Assembly: GCF_007954275.1 (NCBI RefSeq)
Contig: NZ_VOLT01000005.1
Coordinates: 62,001-126,000, forward strand
DNA length: 64,000 nucleotides
Reading direction: 5' to 3'
Origin: Colwellia demingiae
GTDB taxonomy: Bacteria > Pseudomonadota > Gammaproteobacteria > Enterobacterales > Alteromonadaceae
The stretch's first letter is position 1; every line of letters starts with the position of its first letter. A model generated the notes under the pieces. That model was not told the origin of the DNA. It did not search any database and saw nothing but the letters and a program-made list of their open reading frames with translations. The position numbers were made by a program, and so were the translations under genes. Positions 8,967 to 18,335 of the stretch are shown one piece after another.

Positions 8967-8990
8967 ACTGGTTTAGCCCATCTAAAATAA

Positions 8991-9030
8991 AAAAGCCGTA
9001 TTGTTATTAACAATACGGCTTAAATTTTTA
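8991..9030. terminator. Strong bidirectional terminator after sulA
   Basis: A 13-base-pair stem (8993-9005 with 9009-9021, AAGCCGTATTGTT against AACAATACGGCTT), a 3-base loop, and A/T runs on both sides. It serves sulA and the opposing gene remnant. Confidence 0.88.
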
Positions 9031-9104
9031 TAACAGCCATGCAAACATGGCTGGATAATCTATCTTTGTGACATACTTTTATGACATATATTTATAAAAT
9101 GTTT

Positions 9105-9530
9105 TTATAACTTATTATCTAACCAATGATTTACATTGCGTGATAATACGGCCATAGGCACAGCGCCATTTAAAAGCACTACATCATGAAATTCAGCTAA
9201 ATCGAATTTGTCACCTAAGCGAGCTTTGGCTTGTTCTCTTAAACTTAATATTTTTAACATACCGAGCTTATATCCTAGCGCTTGACCTGGCCATGCCATG
9301 TAGCGCTCAATCTCTGCCACCACATCAGATTCAGCTGTACCTGTTTGCTCTGACATATAACTAATGGCTTGCTCTCGAGTCCAACGTTTATCATGCAATC
9401 CCGTATCAACCACTAGACGCACTGCTCTAAATAATTCAGCTTGTAGGCGGCCTAAATCTCCAAAAGGGTCATTTTCATACATGCCGAGCTCATACGCCAC
9501 TTGTTCTGAATAAAGGGCCCATCCCTCACC
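9105..9530 (-). pseudogene. Truncated DUF885 peptidase gene (C-terminal remnant)
   Basis: An open frame of 131 codons at 9105-9500 is closely similar to the last ~130 residues of the full-length DUF885 gene at 10726-12627 (shared segments include [10 protein letters not shown] and [16 protein letters not shown]). Similarity continues in frame upstream of the Met, through [10 protein letters not shown], to about 9528, where an in-frame TAG (9531-9533) and unrelated sequence begin. About 500 N-terminal codons, including the signal peptide and the HExxxGH metal site, are missing. The copies differ at many positions, so the duplication is old. The fragment is unlikely to be functional. Confidence 0.85.
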
Positions 9531-9731
9531 CTAGGTATCTAATTATATGCTAGTAACTGCGCATCACGGATGAGGTTTAGTAATTGTTATTATGGTCGTT
9601 TTTGTGCACTTGGTTGACGTAACGGACTGAAAAGCTTAATGTATTCTTATGGTGTATAGAGGAATATTGATTTAGGTTGTTACATTAAAAGTTACACTGT
9701 ATTTGTGATATATCAAGAAAAGGAAATTTGA

Positions 9732-10355
9732 ATGGATAGTAATAAAAATAGCGTAAATATAATTGGATATATTTTACTGACACTAATTTTATTAACCCCT
9801 TTAATTTTATATGCAAGCCAGTTTGGTTTTGGCATTTGGAGTTCTCATTCTGAATGGTCTGAAATGGGAAGTGCATTAGGGGGGGTGTACACACCAATAC
9901 TAACTATATTTATGGTTGGTATTTTATACCGACAGACTGTTATACAAGCAGCTTTAGCTAAGCATACTTTTGATACCAACCGTATTGATAAATCTAAAAA
10001 GCAATTAGACTATCATGTCAGTAATATTATCAATGTTCTGGCGATTAAAGACGCAAATGGCTTTACAATAAGTTTAAATAAACTCCTTGCCGTAAACCGT
10101 GATATGGCATATTTAGATACAATTGAGCAATGGTATGATCCCCATATTAGCCAATTGGTAACAGATTGGCGCAATGTTCAAGGTATTCTTCGCTCTATGG
10201 ATCAACCTGCTGAGTTAGAGTACTCACTAAATCATGTACAATTCAATGGTTTTGTTATAACTCAACTAACTTATGAAGTTTGTGTTGCTCTAGATAAAAT
10301 TTGTTATAAACGCACTGAAGAGAAAGATAAGTCGCTTTGCTATTTTTGGAATTAG
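9732..10355 (+). CDS. Two-helix membrane protein, resembling phage abortive-infection (putAbiC-like) proteins
   Basis: A 207-residue protein with a good AAGGAAA ribosome-binding site. Two N-terminal membrane helices (about residues 11-29 and 51-67) are joined by WSEMGSALGGVYTPIL. This W-x3-G-x2-x-GG-x3-P-I pattern is what I associate with the N-terminal anchor of putative phage abortive-infection proteins (putAbiC family). The remaining ~135 residues are soluble and helical with no catalytic motif I recognise. The coding end at TTTTTGGAATTAG looks abrupt, and a one-base slip there would extend the protein by about 14 residues. It lies between the truncated and intact DUF885 copies, which fits an insertion. 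The defence role is inference only. Confidence 0.5.
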   Translation: MDSNKNSVNIIGYILLTLILLTPLILYASQFGFGIWSSHSEWSEMGSALGGVYTPILTIFMVGILYRQTVIQAALAKHTFDTNRIDKSKKQLDYHVSNIINVLAIKDANGFTISLNKLLAVNRDMAYLDTIEQWYDPHISQLVTDWRNVQGILRSMDQPAELEYSLNHVQFNGFVITQLTYEVCVALDKICYKRTEEKDKSLCYFWN

Positions 10356-10725
10356 CGTTGGAAGTGTTATTCATAAAAATATAAATTTATAGAATGAAAT
10401 ACTGATGGTTTATTGGTCGAGGTTCGTTTTCAAATTTTGCACTTGAAAAAATCACGTTTGTGTCGGCTATTATTGGCAATAGTGAACTTGATTTCTGCTT
10501 GTTTAATACTCTGGATTTAGAACGTTATGTGGCAAAAAAGATCATAAACCGCCTACACTAAACGGTTTAGTTTTTGGCTCCAATATCAAACCTAGTTCTA
10601 ATATTATCTTTGTGCGCTAGTTTACAAAACTATTAGGGAATAACTAAAAATAACGCTCTTAAAAACAATTGAGTCTTTAAGAGCTCCATTAAAAGTTTGG
10701 TGATATAAAGGTCAGCTATTCAACA
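10356..10725. other. Gene-poor stretch with a possible ORF remnant and a terminator
   Basis: Between the membrane-protein gene and the DUF885 gene. From about 10408 to 10561 the plus strand keeps an open frame without a start codon that ends LDLERYVAKKIINRLH and reads like real protein, possibly the decayed 3' part of an inserted gene. A hairpin of GCTCTTAAA (10655-10663) with TTTAAGAGC (10676-10684) can terminate the minus-strand DUF885 gene. Confidence 0.4.
10649..10684 (-). terminator. Terminator of the DUF885 gene
   Basis: GCTCTTAAA/TTTAAGAGC stem with a 12-base loop. On the minus strand it is followed by GTTATTTTT. Confidence 0.6.
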
Positions 10726-12627
10726 TTACTTCTGGCTAGCTATCCATCGATTAACGCTAGCCTCTAAAACAACCATGGGTACAGCACCACCTAATAAAAC
10801 AACATCGTAAAATTCGCTTACATCAAATTTATCACCTAATTCAGTTTTTGCGTGATCACGTAAAGATAATATCTTCATCATACCTAGCTTATAACCAAGT
10901 GCTTGACCAGGCCATGCCATGTAGCGCTCTATTTCAGAAGTAACATCAGACTCTGCTGAACCTGTCACACTGCTCATATAACTAATCGCCTCCTCACGAG
11001 TCCAGCGTTTATCATGTAAGCCTGTATCTACCACTAAACGTACCGCTCGAAACAATTCGGCTTGCAAGCGACCTAAGTTACCAAAGGGGTCATTTTCGTA
11101 CATTCCCAATTCATAAGCTATTTGTTCTGATACTAGAGCCCAACCTTCGGCGTATGCGTTGTAAGGTGCGATTCTACGTAAAAAAGGAAGTTCTGCTTGG
11201 TCTAAATTCAGCGCAATTTGCCAGTGATGACCTGGATTAGCCTCATGATAAGTTAGCGTTTTTAATCCAAACTTTGGATTCGCTTTCATATCTCTTAAAT
11301 TAATCCAATAAATGCCTGGTTTACTACCATCAACAGCGGGTGATGTATATTGACCACCTGGCGCACCATCTTGCACCTCTACCGGGAATGATTTCACTTC
11401 GACTTGATAGCTTGGCGTGGTTTTAAAGACTGGTGCCATTTTTGCTGTTACTTCAGTGATATAGCCATTAATATCACTGAGCAATTGTTCACGCCCTGCT
11501 ATTGAGTCTTCATATAAAAAGCGAGGCTCTTCATTTAACGCCACCATACGCTCACCCACAGTGCCTTTTTTGTAACCTTGGGCTAGTAATATTTCGTTCA
11601 TAGCGCCACTAATACGCGCCACTTCATCTAAGCCAATTTGGTGAATTTGAGTCGGCGTTAATTCACTATCCCCTAACTGTTTAATAGCATCTTGATAATA
11701 AGCACTACCATTTGGCTGTGCCCATATACCTGACTCAGAACGCGCTTTGGTCAATAATTGTTCACTCGCTTTTTCCACTGATTGGTAAGCGGGATATACC
11801 ACTTGACTTACCTTAGCGATAACTTGACTGATTAGAGACTGCTTTTGCTCTGTAGTAAGTGAGTCAATCTTTTCAACTTTCTCACGAAAAACACTGACGA
11901 ATGGATGTTGTTCTGCAGATCCACGGGTAAAGCCTTTTAAATATTTAATAGCACCTTGTAAGGTTACTTTTGAAGGTAACCAGTTTTGGGCTGCATCTGC
12001 CGTTTGCTTTTCAATAATAGTTGCTGCAAGTTTATCAAACTGCCCTAAACGCGCGATGTAATCTAGTGCATCTTTTTCTGTAGTAATTGGCTGATCATTT
12101 TGCATCACTCTAGGAATATCAATTAATGGACCATTAATTTGATTAACAATAAAAGGAGAAAGTCCCATCCATGTATCAATATAACCAATATTAAAATTGG
12201 GTTCACCAGCAAAATAACGCGTAAGCCCTGCCATAACTTGTTGATTATTTTTTGTTGTTATATCAGCACCGTCTAGTTTGATACTAGCAATAGTATTAGA
12301 TATCGATAATAACTCAGCTCTTAATTGCTTTTCATCTTCAGGGCTATAAAACTCCATATCGCTACTGATGTCTTGTCCTATATCTTTTTTAGATAGACCA
12401 TACATGGTTGCTGATAAAGCTCGTTGTTTAAAAAGACTCTGTTTAGCTTGCTGATATAACGAAGCTAATTGTTGCTTTGAGCTGATCACTGGTTTAGGTT
12501 CAGAAGTTGCAGAAGCCTTGCTTTTTTTCGTTTCCGCCACAGCAGTATTATTCTCATTGCACGCGCTCAAGCCTAATGCAGCAATAACAGCACTAGCCAA
12601 TAAACTGCTTTTTAGATTCTTGTTCAT
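10726..12627 (-). CDS. DUF885 family metallopeptidase-like lipoprotein
   Basis: A 633-residue predicted lipoprotein: signal ending GLSAC (C23), then a Ser/Lys-rich linker. The DUF885 domain covers most of the mature chain and contains HEANPGHH (H461, E462, H467, H468), the zinc-binding HExxxGH signature of this family, which is related to thermolysin-like and carboxypeptidase folds. Further conserved blocks are YAEGWALVSEQ and [12 protein letters not shown] periplasmic peptidase role is inferred from the family. A decayed C-terminal copy lies at 9105-9530, so this locus once held a tandem pair. The ATG at 12627 has GAGGAAAAT just upstream. Confidence 0.88.
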   Translation of the reverse strand: MNKNLKSSLLASAVIAALGLSACNENNTAVAETKKSKASATSEPKPVISSKQQLASLYQQAKQSLFKQRALSATMYGLSKKDIGQDISSDMEFYSPEDEKQLRAELLSISNTIASIKLDGADITTKNNQQVMAGLTRYFAGEPNFNIGYIDTWMGLSPFIVNQINGPLIDIPRVMQNDQPITTEKDALDYIARLGQFDKLAATIIEKQTADAAQNWLPSKVTLQGAIKYLKGFTRGSAEQHPFVSVFREKVEKIDSLTTEQKQSLISQVIAKVSQVVYPAYQSVEKASEQLLTKARSESGIWAQPNGSAYYQDAIKQLGDSELTPTQIHQIGLDEVARISGAMNEILLAQGYKKGTVGERMVALNEEPRFLYEDSIAGREQLLSDINGYITEVTAKMAPVFKTTPSYQVEVKSFPVEVQDGAPGGQYTSPAVDGSKPGIYWINLRDMKANPKFGLKTLTYHEANPGHHWQIALNLDQAELPFLRRIAPYNAYAEGWALVSEQIAYELGMYENDPFGNLGRLQAELFRAVRLVVDTGLHDKRWTREEAISYMSSVTGSAESDVTSEIERYMAWPGQALGYKLGMMKILSLRDHAKTELGDKFDVSEFYDVVLLGGAVPMVVLEASVNRWIASQK

Positions 12628-12952
12628 ATTTTCCTCAGAAATGCGATTAGCACTATGGGTTATTATTTTTGAATTATCGTTTTAATTATTGTTTTAATTA
12701 TTTTTCAGCTTTACGCCAAATTTTATTTCACAGCGATTAGAACAAATGAAATCAAGATTGTAAACAGTATACAATCTTGATTTATAAATAATAGACCTCA
12801 CTTCTGTTCAAAAAACAAACAGATATAGTTGGGGGTCACATAGAATATCTGATATAATCCCGCGCCCGCTATTTGCAGCACGGTGCTTCAACGGTACAGA
12901 TACTTAGCGGCGCAACGATTTAGATTCGGTTAACCCCAATGGGAATGGTGAT
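12628..12952. other. Divergent intergenic region with a structured ygiQ leader
   Basis: AT-rich up to about 12830, then the ygiQ promoter. The transcribed leader is GC-rich and can fold: GCGCCCGCTA (12862-12871) pairs with TAGCGGCGC (12905-12913) with one bulged C, enclosing a smaller AGCA/TGCT hairpin. No open frame of note was seen. Confidence 0.5.
12829..12858 (+). promoter_or_regulatory. Promoter of ygiQ
   Basis: TTGGGG (12829-12834), an 18-base spacer and a perfect TATAAT (12853-12858). The leader would be roughly 90 bases long. Confidence 0.6.
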
Positions 12953-15256
12953 ATGACTTCAGTAAAAAAACAAATAATTTCGAAAACTCAACAGGGATTG
13001 TTTGATTATCCAAAATACTGGGCTGAGTGCTACGGCACGGCACCTTTCTTACCTATGTCTCGAAAAGAGATGGATATACTCGGTTGGGATAGCTGTGACA
13101 TTATCATTGTAACCGGTGATGCTTATGTTGATCATCCAAGTTTTGGTATGGCTATTATAGGTCGTATGCTTGAAGCACAAGGTTTTAGAGTCGGTATAAT
13201 CTCACAACCCGCATGGGATTCAAAAGATGCCTTCATGGAATTAGGAAAGCCTAATTTATTTTTTGGTGTTACCGCTGGTAACATGGACTCTATGATCAAT
13301 CGATATACGGCCGAGCGCAGAATGCGTCATGATGATGCTTATACGCCAAATGACGAAGGAGGGAAACGTCCTGATCGTGCGGTAACAGCTTACACTCAAC
13401 GCTGTAAAGAAGCCTTTAAAGGTGTTCCGGTAATTATTGGCGGTATAGAAGCAAGCTTACGTAGAATTGCGCATTATGATTATTGGTCAGATAAAGTACG
13501 TCGCTCTGTTTTATTTGACTCAAAAGCAGATTTATTAGTGTTTGGTAATGCCGAACGTCCGTTAGTTGAAATTGCACATCGTATCGCCCGTGGTGAAGAT
13601 GTTAAGACTATTACCGATGTTCGAGGCAGTGCATTTTTAACCAATCAAGCACTCCCAGGTTGGCAAGGAATTGATTCGCGTGATATCGATAGGCCAGGTA
13701 AAATTGATCCTATTTATAGCCCTTATGAGGAAATCACCCCTGAATCGTGTAGTGATAATGAAGCTCAAACAGAAGCAGCTGCTCTCAGTAACGATATCAC
13801 CAAAACGGCACAGCCTATTGAAATGGCTGATTATCGGAATAAAACTTGGGATAAAAAAGCTAAACCTTGGGAAACTACTTACATTAATTTACCTACTTTT
13901 GAGCAGGTAAAAGAAAACAAAGTTCTTTATGCTCATGCATCACGTATTTTTCATCAAGAAGTTAACCCAACATCGGCAAAACCATTGGTTCAAAGCCATG
14001 GCACTCGCCTTATATGGCTAAACCCACCCGCTAAACCATTATCAACTGAAGAAATGGATGGTGTCTTTGGTCTTGAATATAAACGCGTACCCCACCCTAG
14101 CTACGGTAAAGCTAAAATACCCGCTTATGATATGATCAAAACATCAATTAATATCATGCGTGGTTGTTTTGGTGGTTGTACTTTCTGTTCAATTACTGAG
14201 CATGAAGGTCGCATTATTCAAAGTCGTTCTCATGAGTCTATTATTAATGAAATCGAAGATATCAGAGAAAAAGTACCAGGTTTTACTGGGGTAATCTCAG
14301 ATCTTGGTGGTCCAACCGCCAATATGTATCAGCTTAATTGTAAAAGTGAAAAAGCAGAAGCGACTTGTCGAAAACCTTCATGTGTTTGGCCAACAATTTG
14401 TGGTCACTTAGATACCGATCATACGCCAACAATAGAGTTATACCGTAAAGCACGTAAAGTAAAAGGCATCAAAAAAGTACTAATTGCTTCTGGTGTTCGT
14501 TACGATTTAGCGATTGAACATCCTGAATATGTGCAAGAGTTAGCAACCCATCATGTTGGCGGCTATTTAAAAATTGCCCCTGAGCATACTGAACAAGGGC
14601 CGCTTGATAATATGATGAAACCTGGCATGGGTAGCTATGATAAATTCAAAGAAATGTTTGATCATTACTCGAAACTTGCAGGTAAAAAACAGTACTTAAT
14701 TCCGTACTTTATTTCTGCCCACCCTGGCACGACAGATAAAGATATGGTTAATCTCGCGCTGTGGTTAAAAGAAAATAACTTTAAGTTAGATCAGGTGCAA
14801 AATTTTTACCCTTCACCTTTAGCTAATGCCACAACCTTGTACCATACCGGGCTAAATTCGTTGCGTAATGTAACCAGTAAAAATTTAGCCAAAGTAGATG
14901 GAAAAATTAACGTACCTAAAGGCACCATCCAACGACGTTTACACAAAGCTATATTGCGTTATCACGATCCAGCTAACTGGGCACAAATTCGTCAAGCATT
15001 AACTAAAATGGGCCTAACCAAACTTATTGGCTCGGCACCAAATTGTCTTGTGCCAAGAGAAACTCGTGGCGAGCAGCAATTAGCAAATAAAGATAGACAG
15101 GGTAAAAATAATTCGCAAGGTTTTAAAACAAGCCCTGGTCAAAATAAGCCTAAGTCAGAACAAGGTAATGGTAAAAAGAAGAAAACGCCAATGCACAAAA
15201 AAGGCTTAACCCGCTTTTCTGATAACCAATTTAGTGATAGAAAAAAGAGTAAATAA
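12953..15256 (+). CDS. ygiQ: YgiQ family radical SAM protein
   Basis: A 767-residue member of the UPF0313/YgiQ family. The radical SAM [4Fe-4S] cysteines are C405, C409 and C412 in [10 protein letters not shown], preceded by the long family-specific N-terminal domain ([21 protein letters not shown]) and followed by the second conserved region [10 protein letters not shown]. The last ~70 residues are basic and low-complexity (Lys, Gly, Gln), which is usual for this family. The substrate is not established. It is a single gene with its own promoter and a structured leader, ending at a hairpin. Confidence 0.95.
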   Translation: MTSVKKQIISKTQQGLFDYPKYWAECYGTAPFLPMSRKEMDILGWDSCDIIIVTGDAYVDHPSFGMAIIGRMLEAQGFRVGIISQPAWDSKDAFMELGKPNLFFGVTAGNMDSMINRYTAERRMRHDDAYTPNDEGGKRPDRAVTAYTQRCKEAFKGVPVIIGGIEASLRRIAHYDYWSDKVRRSVLFDSKADLLVFGNAERPLVEIAHRIARGEDVKTITDVRGSAFLTNQALPGWQGIDSRDIDRPGKIDPIYSPYEEITPESCSDNEAQTEAAALSNDITKTAQPIEMADYRNKTWDKKAKPWETTYINLPTFEQVKENKVLYAHASRIFHQEVNPTSAKPLVQSHGTRLIWLNPPAKPLSTEEMDGVFGLEYKRVPHPSYGKAKIPAYDMIKTSINIMRGCFGGCTFCSITEHEGRIIQSRSHESIINEIEDIREKVPGFTGVISDLGGPTANMYQLNCKSEKAEATCRKPSCVWPTICGHLDTDHTPTIELYRKARKVKGIKKVLIASGVRYDLAIEHPEYVQELATHHVGGYLKIAPEHTEQGPLDNMMKPGMGSYDKFKEMFDHYSKLAGKKQYLIPYFISAHPGTTDKDMVNLALWLKENNFKLDQVQNFYPSPLANATTLYHTGLNSLRNVTSKNLAKVDGKINVPKGTIQRRLHKAILRYHDPANWAQIRQALTKMGLTKLIGSAPNCLVPRETRGEQQLANKDRQGKNNSQGFKTSPGQNKPKSEQGNGKKKKTPMHKKGLTRFSDNQFSDRKKSK

Positions 15257-15267
15257 TATCTAATACT

Positions 15268-15300
15268 GTAAACGAGCTAAGCTATTTAGCTCGTTTAATT
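15268..15300 (+). terminator. Hairpin after ygiQ
   Basis: AAACGAGCTAA (15270-15280) pairs with TTAGCTCGTTT (15286-15296) around a 5-base loop. The following tract is only AATTG, so termination may be modest. Confidence 0.6.
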
Positions 15301-15535
15301 GATTAACTTAACCTGAGGTTTGGATAAGAGTTTTGTAACTCATTGAAGTTAAATGAACAAGTTAACTTAACGTTCCAGTGACGAAGTTTAAGTGTATATC
15401 AAGATGTTTTTACAAACCAATAACGGGTTATTGGGAGTAAAAATAACGCTGATATGCGCTTAAAGAGCGTTATTGGGCAAATTCGCTTATCCGAAGTTCT
15501 GGTTAACTTACACTACATCTTACTAAGAAATTTTA

Positions 15536-15564
15536 TTAACTATTATTGTCTTGTCGTGTATAAT
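15536..15564 (+). promoter_or_regulatory. Promoter of ybiT
   Basis: TTAACT (15536-15541), a 17-base spacer and TATAAT (15559-15564), 75 bases before the start codon. Confidence 0.55.
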
Positions 15565-15638
15565 CGCGCGCAATATTTTATCGTTAAATTTACTGTATTA
15601 TTTGATTCAGTAAACATCAACATTCGACGGAACACATC

Positions 15639-17231
15639 ATGCTAGCAGCAAATAATATAACCCAGCAATTTGGCGCTAAGCCATTGTTTGAAAATATCTC
15701 ACAAAAATTTGGTGGCGGTAACCGTTATGGTCTAATCGGCGCAAATGGTTGTGGCAAATCTACCTTCATGAAGATTTTAGGTGGTGATTTAGAGCAAACG
15801 TCTGGTAACGTTAATCTTGATACGGGTGAACGTTTGGGTAAATTACGCCAAGACCAGTTCGCTTTTGAAGCAAACAGTGTTATTGATACTGTGATCATGG
15901 GCCATACCGAGTTATGGGCAGTAAAAGAAGAACGTGACCGTATTTATGCTTTGCCTGAAATGAGCGAAGCTGATGGTATGAAAGTGGGTGATTTAGAGTC
16001 TGAATACGCTGAAATGGATGGTTACAGTGCTGAGAGTCGTGCTGGTGAATTACTAATCGGTGTAGGTATTCCTGTTGAACAACATTACGGGTTAATGAGC
16101 GAAATCGCTCCTGGCTTTAAGTTACGTATATTACTAGCTCAGGCACTCTTTTCAAATCCTGATATTTTGTTACTTGATGAGCCAACCAACAACTTGGATA
16201 TTCACACTATCCAATGGTTAGAAGAAACGTTAAATGAACGTAATTCAACCATGATCATCATTTCCCATGATAGACATTTTTTAAACAGTGTTTGTACTCA
16301 TATGGCCGATTTAGATTATGGCGAATTGTGTGTTTTTCCGGGTAACTATGACGAATATATGTTGGCTGCTACACAAGCAAGAGCCCGTTTATTGTCAGAT
16401 AACGCTAAGAAAAAGGCACAAATTGGTGAACTTCAAGCCTTCGTTGCCCGTTTCTCTGCTAACGCATCAAAAGCAAAACAGGCGACTTCTCGCGCCAAGC
16501 GAATTGATAAAATTCAGTTAGATGAAGTCAAACCATCAAGTCGTAGTAATCCGTTTATTCGTTTTGAGCAAGAGAAGAAATTATTCCGTAATGCTTTAGT
16601 TATTGAAAAATTGAATAAAAGCTTTGATGGTAACCCTGTACTTAAAGGTATTTCAGCGTTAATTGAAGTCGGTGAACGTATCGCTATTATCGGTGAAAAT
16701 GGCATTGGTAAAACTACGCTTTTACGTACGTTAATGAACGAAGTAGCTTACCAGCAAGATTCAGGTGAGTTTACTTGGTCTGAAAATGTCAATATCGGTT
16801 ATTACGCACAGGATCATGAGTTTGAATTTGAAAATGACATGACCTTATTTGACTGGATGAGCCAATGGCGTCAACCAACTGATGACGAGCAAGCTGTTCG
16901 TGGTTATTTAGGTCGTTTGCTTTTCTCTGCCGATGATATTAAAAAGTCAATTAAAGTCTTATCTGGTGGTGAAAAAGGTCGTATGCTGTTTGGTAAGCTA
17001 ATGATGCACAATCCTAATATATTGCTGCTTGATGAGCCAACCAACCACATGGATATGGAATCAATTGAATCATTGAATATGGCGTTAGAGCAATACGAAG
17101 GGACGCTTTTATTCGTTAGTCACGACAGAGAGTTTGTTTCAACCATCGCTACTCGTATTATTGAAATAACCAAAGACGGTTATATTGATTTTGCTGGCAC
17201 TTACGATGAGTACTTAGCAAGCCAAGTTTAA
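15639..17231 (+). CDS. ybiT: ABC-F family ATPase YbiT
   Basis: A cytoplasmic ABC-F protein with two nucleotide-binding domains and no membrane segments. ABC-F proteins act on the ribosome, binding near the E site. Walker A motifs are GANGCGKST (residues 34-42) and GENGIGKTT (from ~352). Walker [12 protein letters not shown] and [11 protein letters not shown] follow in each half, and the second signature is LSGGEKGR. The linker between the domains is basic and helical ([12 protein letters not shown]). The 530-residue length equals E. coli YbiT. The ATG at 15639 gives the standard N-terminus. A hairpin lies between it and rlmJ. Confidence 0.93.
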   Translation: MLAANNITQQFGAKPLFENISQKFGGGNRYGLIGANGCGKSTFMKILGGDLEQTSGNVNLDTGERLGKLRQDQFAFEANSVIDTVIMGHTELWAVKEERDRIYALPEMSEADGMKVGDLESEYAEMDGYSAESRAGELLIGVGIPVEQHYGLMSEIAPGFKLRILLAQALFSNPDILLLDEPTNNLDIHTIQWLEETLNERNSTMIIISHDRHFLNSVCTHMADLDYGELCVFPGNYDEYMLAATQARARLLSDNAKKKAQIGELQAFVARFSANASKAKQATSRAKRIDKIQLDEVKPSSRSNPFIRFEQEKKLFRNALVIEKLNKSFDGNPVLKGISALIEVGERIAIIGENGIGKTTLLRTLMNEVAYQQDSGEFTWSENVNIGYYAQDHEFEFENDMTLFDWMSQWRQPTDDEQAVRGYLGRLLFSADDIKKSIKVLSGGEKGRMLFGKLMMHNPNILLLDEPTNHMDMESIESLNMALEQYEGTLLFVSHDREFVSTIATRIIEITKDGYIDFAGTYDEYLASQV

Positions 17232-17252
17232 GTTTACGTTCAAAATATTTAT

Positions 17253-17280
17253 CGGCTATCAATATACCTTTTGATAGCCG
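17253..17280 (+). terminator. Hairpin between ybiT and rlmJ
   Basis: CGGCTATCAA (17253-17262) and TTGATAGCCG (17271-17280) form a 10-base-pair stem with an 8-base loop. No long T-run follows, so it may be a partial terminator or processing site. Confidence 0.55.
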
Positions 17281-17321
17281 TGTTCCCACTGTTTAACATA
17301 ACTCCCTCTTAAGGAATTACC

Positions 17322-18209
17322 TTGCTTAGTTATCGTCACGCTTTTCATGCTGGCAATTTTGCCGATGTACTAAAGCATAGTGTTTTATCACTTGTTTTAG
17401 ATTATATGACTCGTAAAGAAAAAGGCTTTTGCTATATCGATAGTCACTCTGGGGCTGGTATGTATCAGCTAGCCGACGAATATGCCCAAAAGACGGGTGA
17501 GTATAAAGACGGTATTGCCAAGATTATTAACGATGAAGATGCGCCTGAGTCACTAGAACCTTATTTATCACTGATCAAGAGTCTCAACCTTGCTTCTGAC
17601 CGTAGTACTGATCCAAGTGCAGACATAAGTACTGACACAAGTAACGACCTTGACGTTTACCCTGGCTCCCCTGGCATAGCAAAAGCTTTTGTTCGTCGAC
17701 AAGACAGTAGTCATTTATTTGAATTACACCCGACTGATATTCAACACTTGGAAGATTTTTGCCAGCGCTGGCGTAAAGTGTTTGTTAAACAATCTGATGG
17801 CTATCAAGGTGTGCTTGGTTTAATACCACCACCAAGTCGTCGTGGTGTGGTACTTATCGATCCTCCTTATGAATTGAAAGAAGACTATCACAAAGCGGTA
17901 AAAACTATTATTAAGGCCTATGAAAAGTTTTCAACAGGCACATACATTCTTTGGTATCCCGTTGTTAAGCGCGAGCTAGTTGAGCAGATGAGCTATACCT
18001 TCACTAAAAGCTCGATCAAAAATGTATTACAAGTAGAGTTTTGTCTAGAAAGTGATACTGATGAATATGGTATGACAGGTACTGGATTGTTTATTGTTAA
18101 TCCTCCATGGCAATTAACTTCGCAGCTTGAAGAAATATTACCTTATATGAAGACTAAATTAGGCAGTGACGACACAAGTTACACACTTAACCAGTTGATC
18201 GCTGAATGA
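17322..18209 (+). CDS. rlmJ: 23S rRNA (adenine-2030 N6)-methyltransferase RlmJ
   Basis: SAM-dependent methyltransferase that modifies A2030 of 23S rRNA. The N-terminus LSYRHAFHAGNFADVLKHSVL and the catalytic IDPPYE (an N6-adenine methyltransferase DPPY-type motif) identify it. At 295 residues it is about 15 longer than E. coli RlmJ. The extra residues fall in a Ser/Thr/Asp-rich stretch around residues 92-110 (SDRSTDPSADISTD), encoded by imperfect AGTACTGA-like repeats. The start is TTG at 17322, supported by AAGGAATTACC just upstream and by the family N-terminus. Confidence 0.94.
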   Translation: MLSYRHAFHAGNFADVLKHSVLSLVLDYMTRKEKGFCYIDSHSGAGMYQLADEYAQKTGEYKDGIAKIINDEDAPESLEPYLSLIKSLNLASDRSTDPSADISTDTSNDLDVYPGSPGIAKAFVRRQDSSHLFELHPTDIQHLEDFCQRWRKVFVKQSDGYQGVLGLIPPPSRRGVVLIDPPYELKEDYHKAVKTIIKAYEKFSTGTYILWYPVVKRELVEQMSYTFTKSSIKNVLQVEFCLESDTDEYGMTGTGLFIVNPPWQLTSQLEEILPYMKTKLGSDDTSYTLNQLIAE

Positions 18210-18278
18210 TATAGATGAGTGATATAGATAAGCTCAGACTAAATAATTGTCTCGACGTAAAACAATCTTAAATCTTGC

Positions 18279-18322
18279 TAGAGTCTTCTAAGTCATATGA
18301 CTTAAAAGACTCTATTTAAAAG
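18279..18322. terminator. 36-bp palindromic terminator between rlmJ and the GltB-like gene
   Basis: TAGAGTCTTCTAAGTCAT (18279-18296) is opposed by ATGACTTAAAAGACTCTA (18297-18314) with a single mismatch. It separates convergent genes. Confidence 0.65.
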
Positions 18323-18335
18323 CAAAAGAGCATAA

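Larger units (their letters stand above)
15257..15638. other. Intergenic region before ybiT, with two hairpins
   Basis: After the ygiQ terminator come CCAATAAC/GTTATTGG (15417-15434) and AATAACGCT/AGCGTTATT (15442-15474), two adjacent inverted repeats sharing the AATAAC core, and then the ybiT promoter. The small open frame crossing this region is not convincing. Confidence 0.45.

Noticed and set aside
9685..9897. 70-codon minus-strand open frame
   Set aside because: Shadow of the start of the 9732 membrane-protein gene, which has the better ribosome-binding site and composition.
15454..15645. 63-codon plus-strand open frame before ybiT
   Set aside because: It crosses a hairpin and the ybiT promoter, and lacks a ribosome-binding site.
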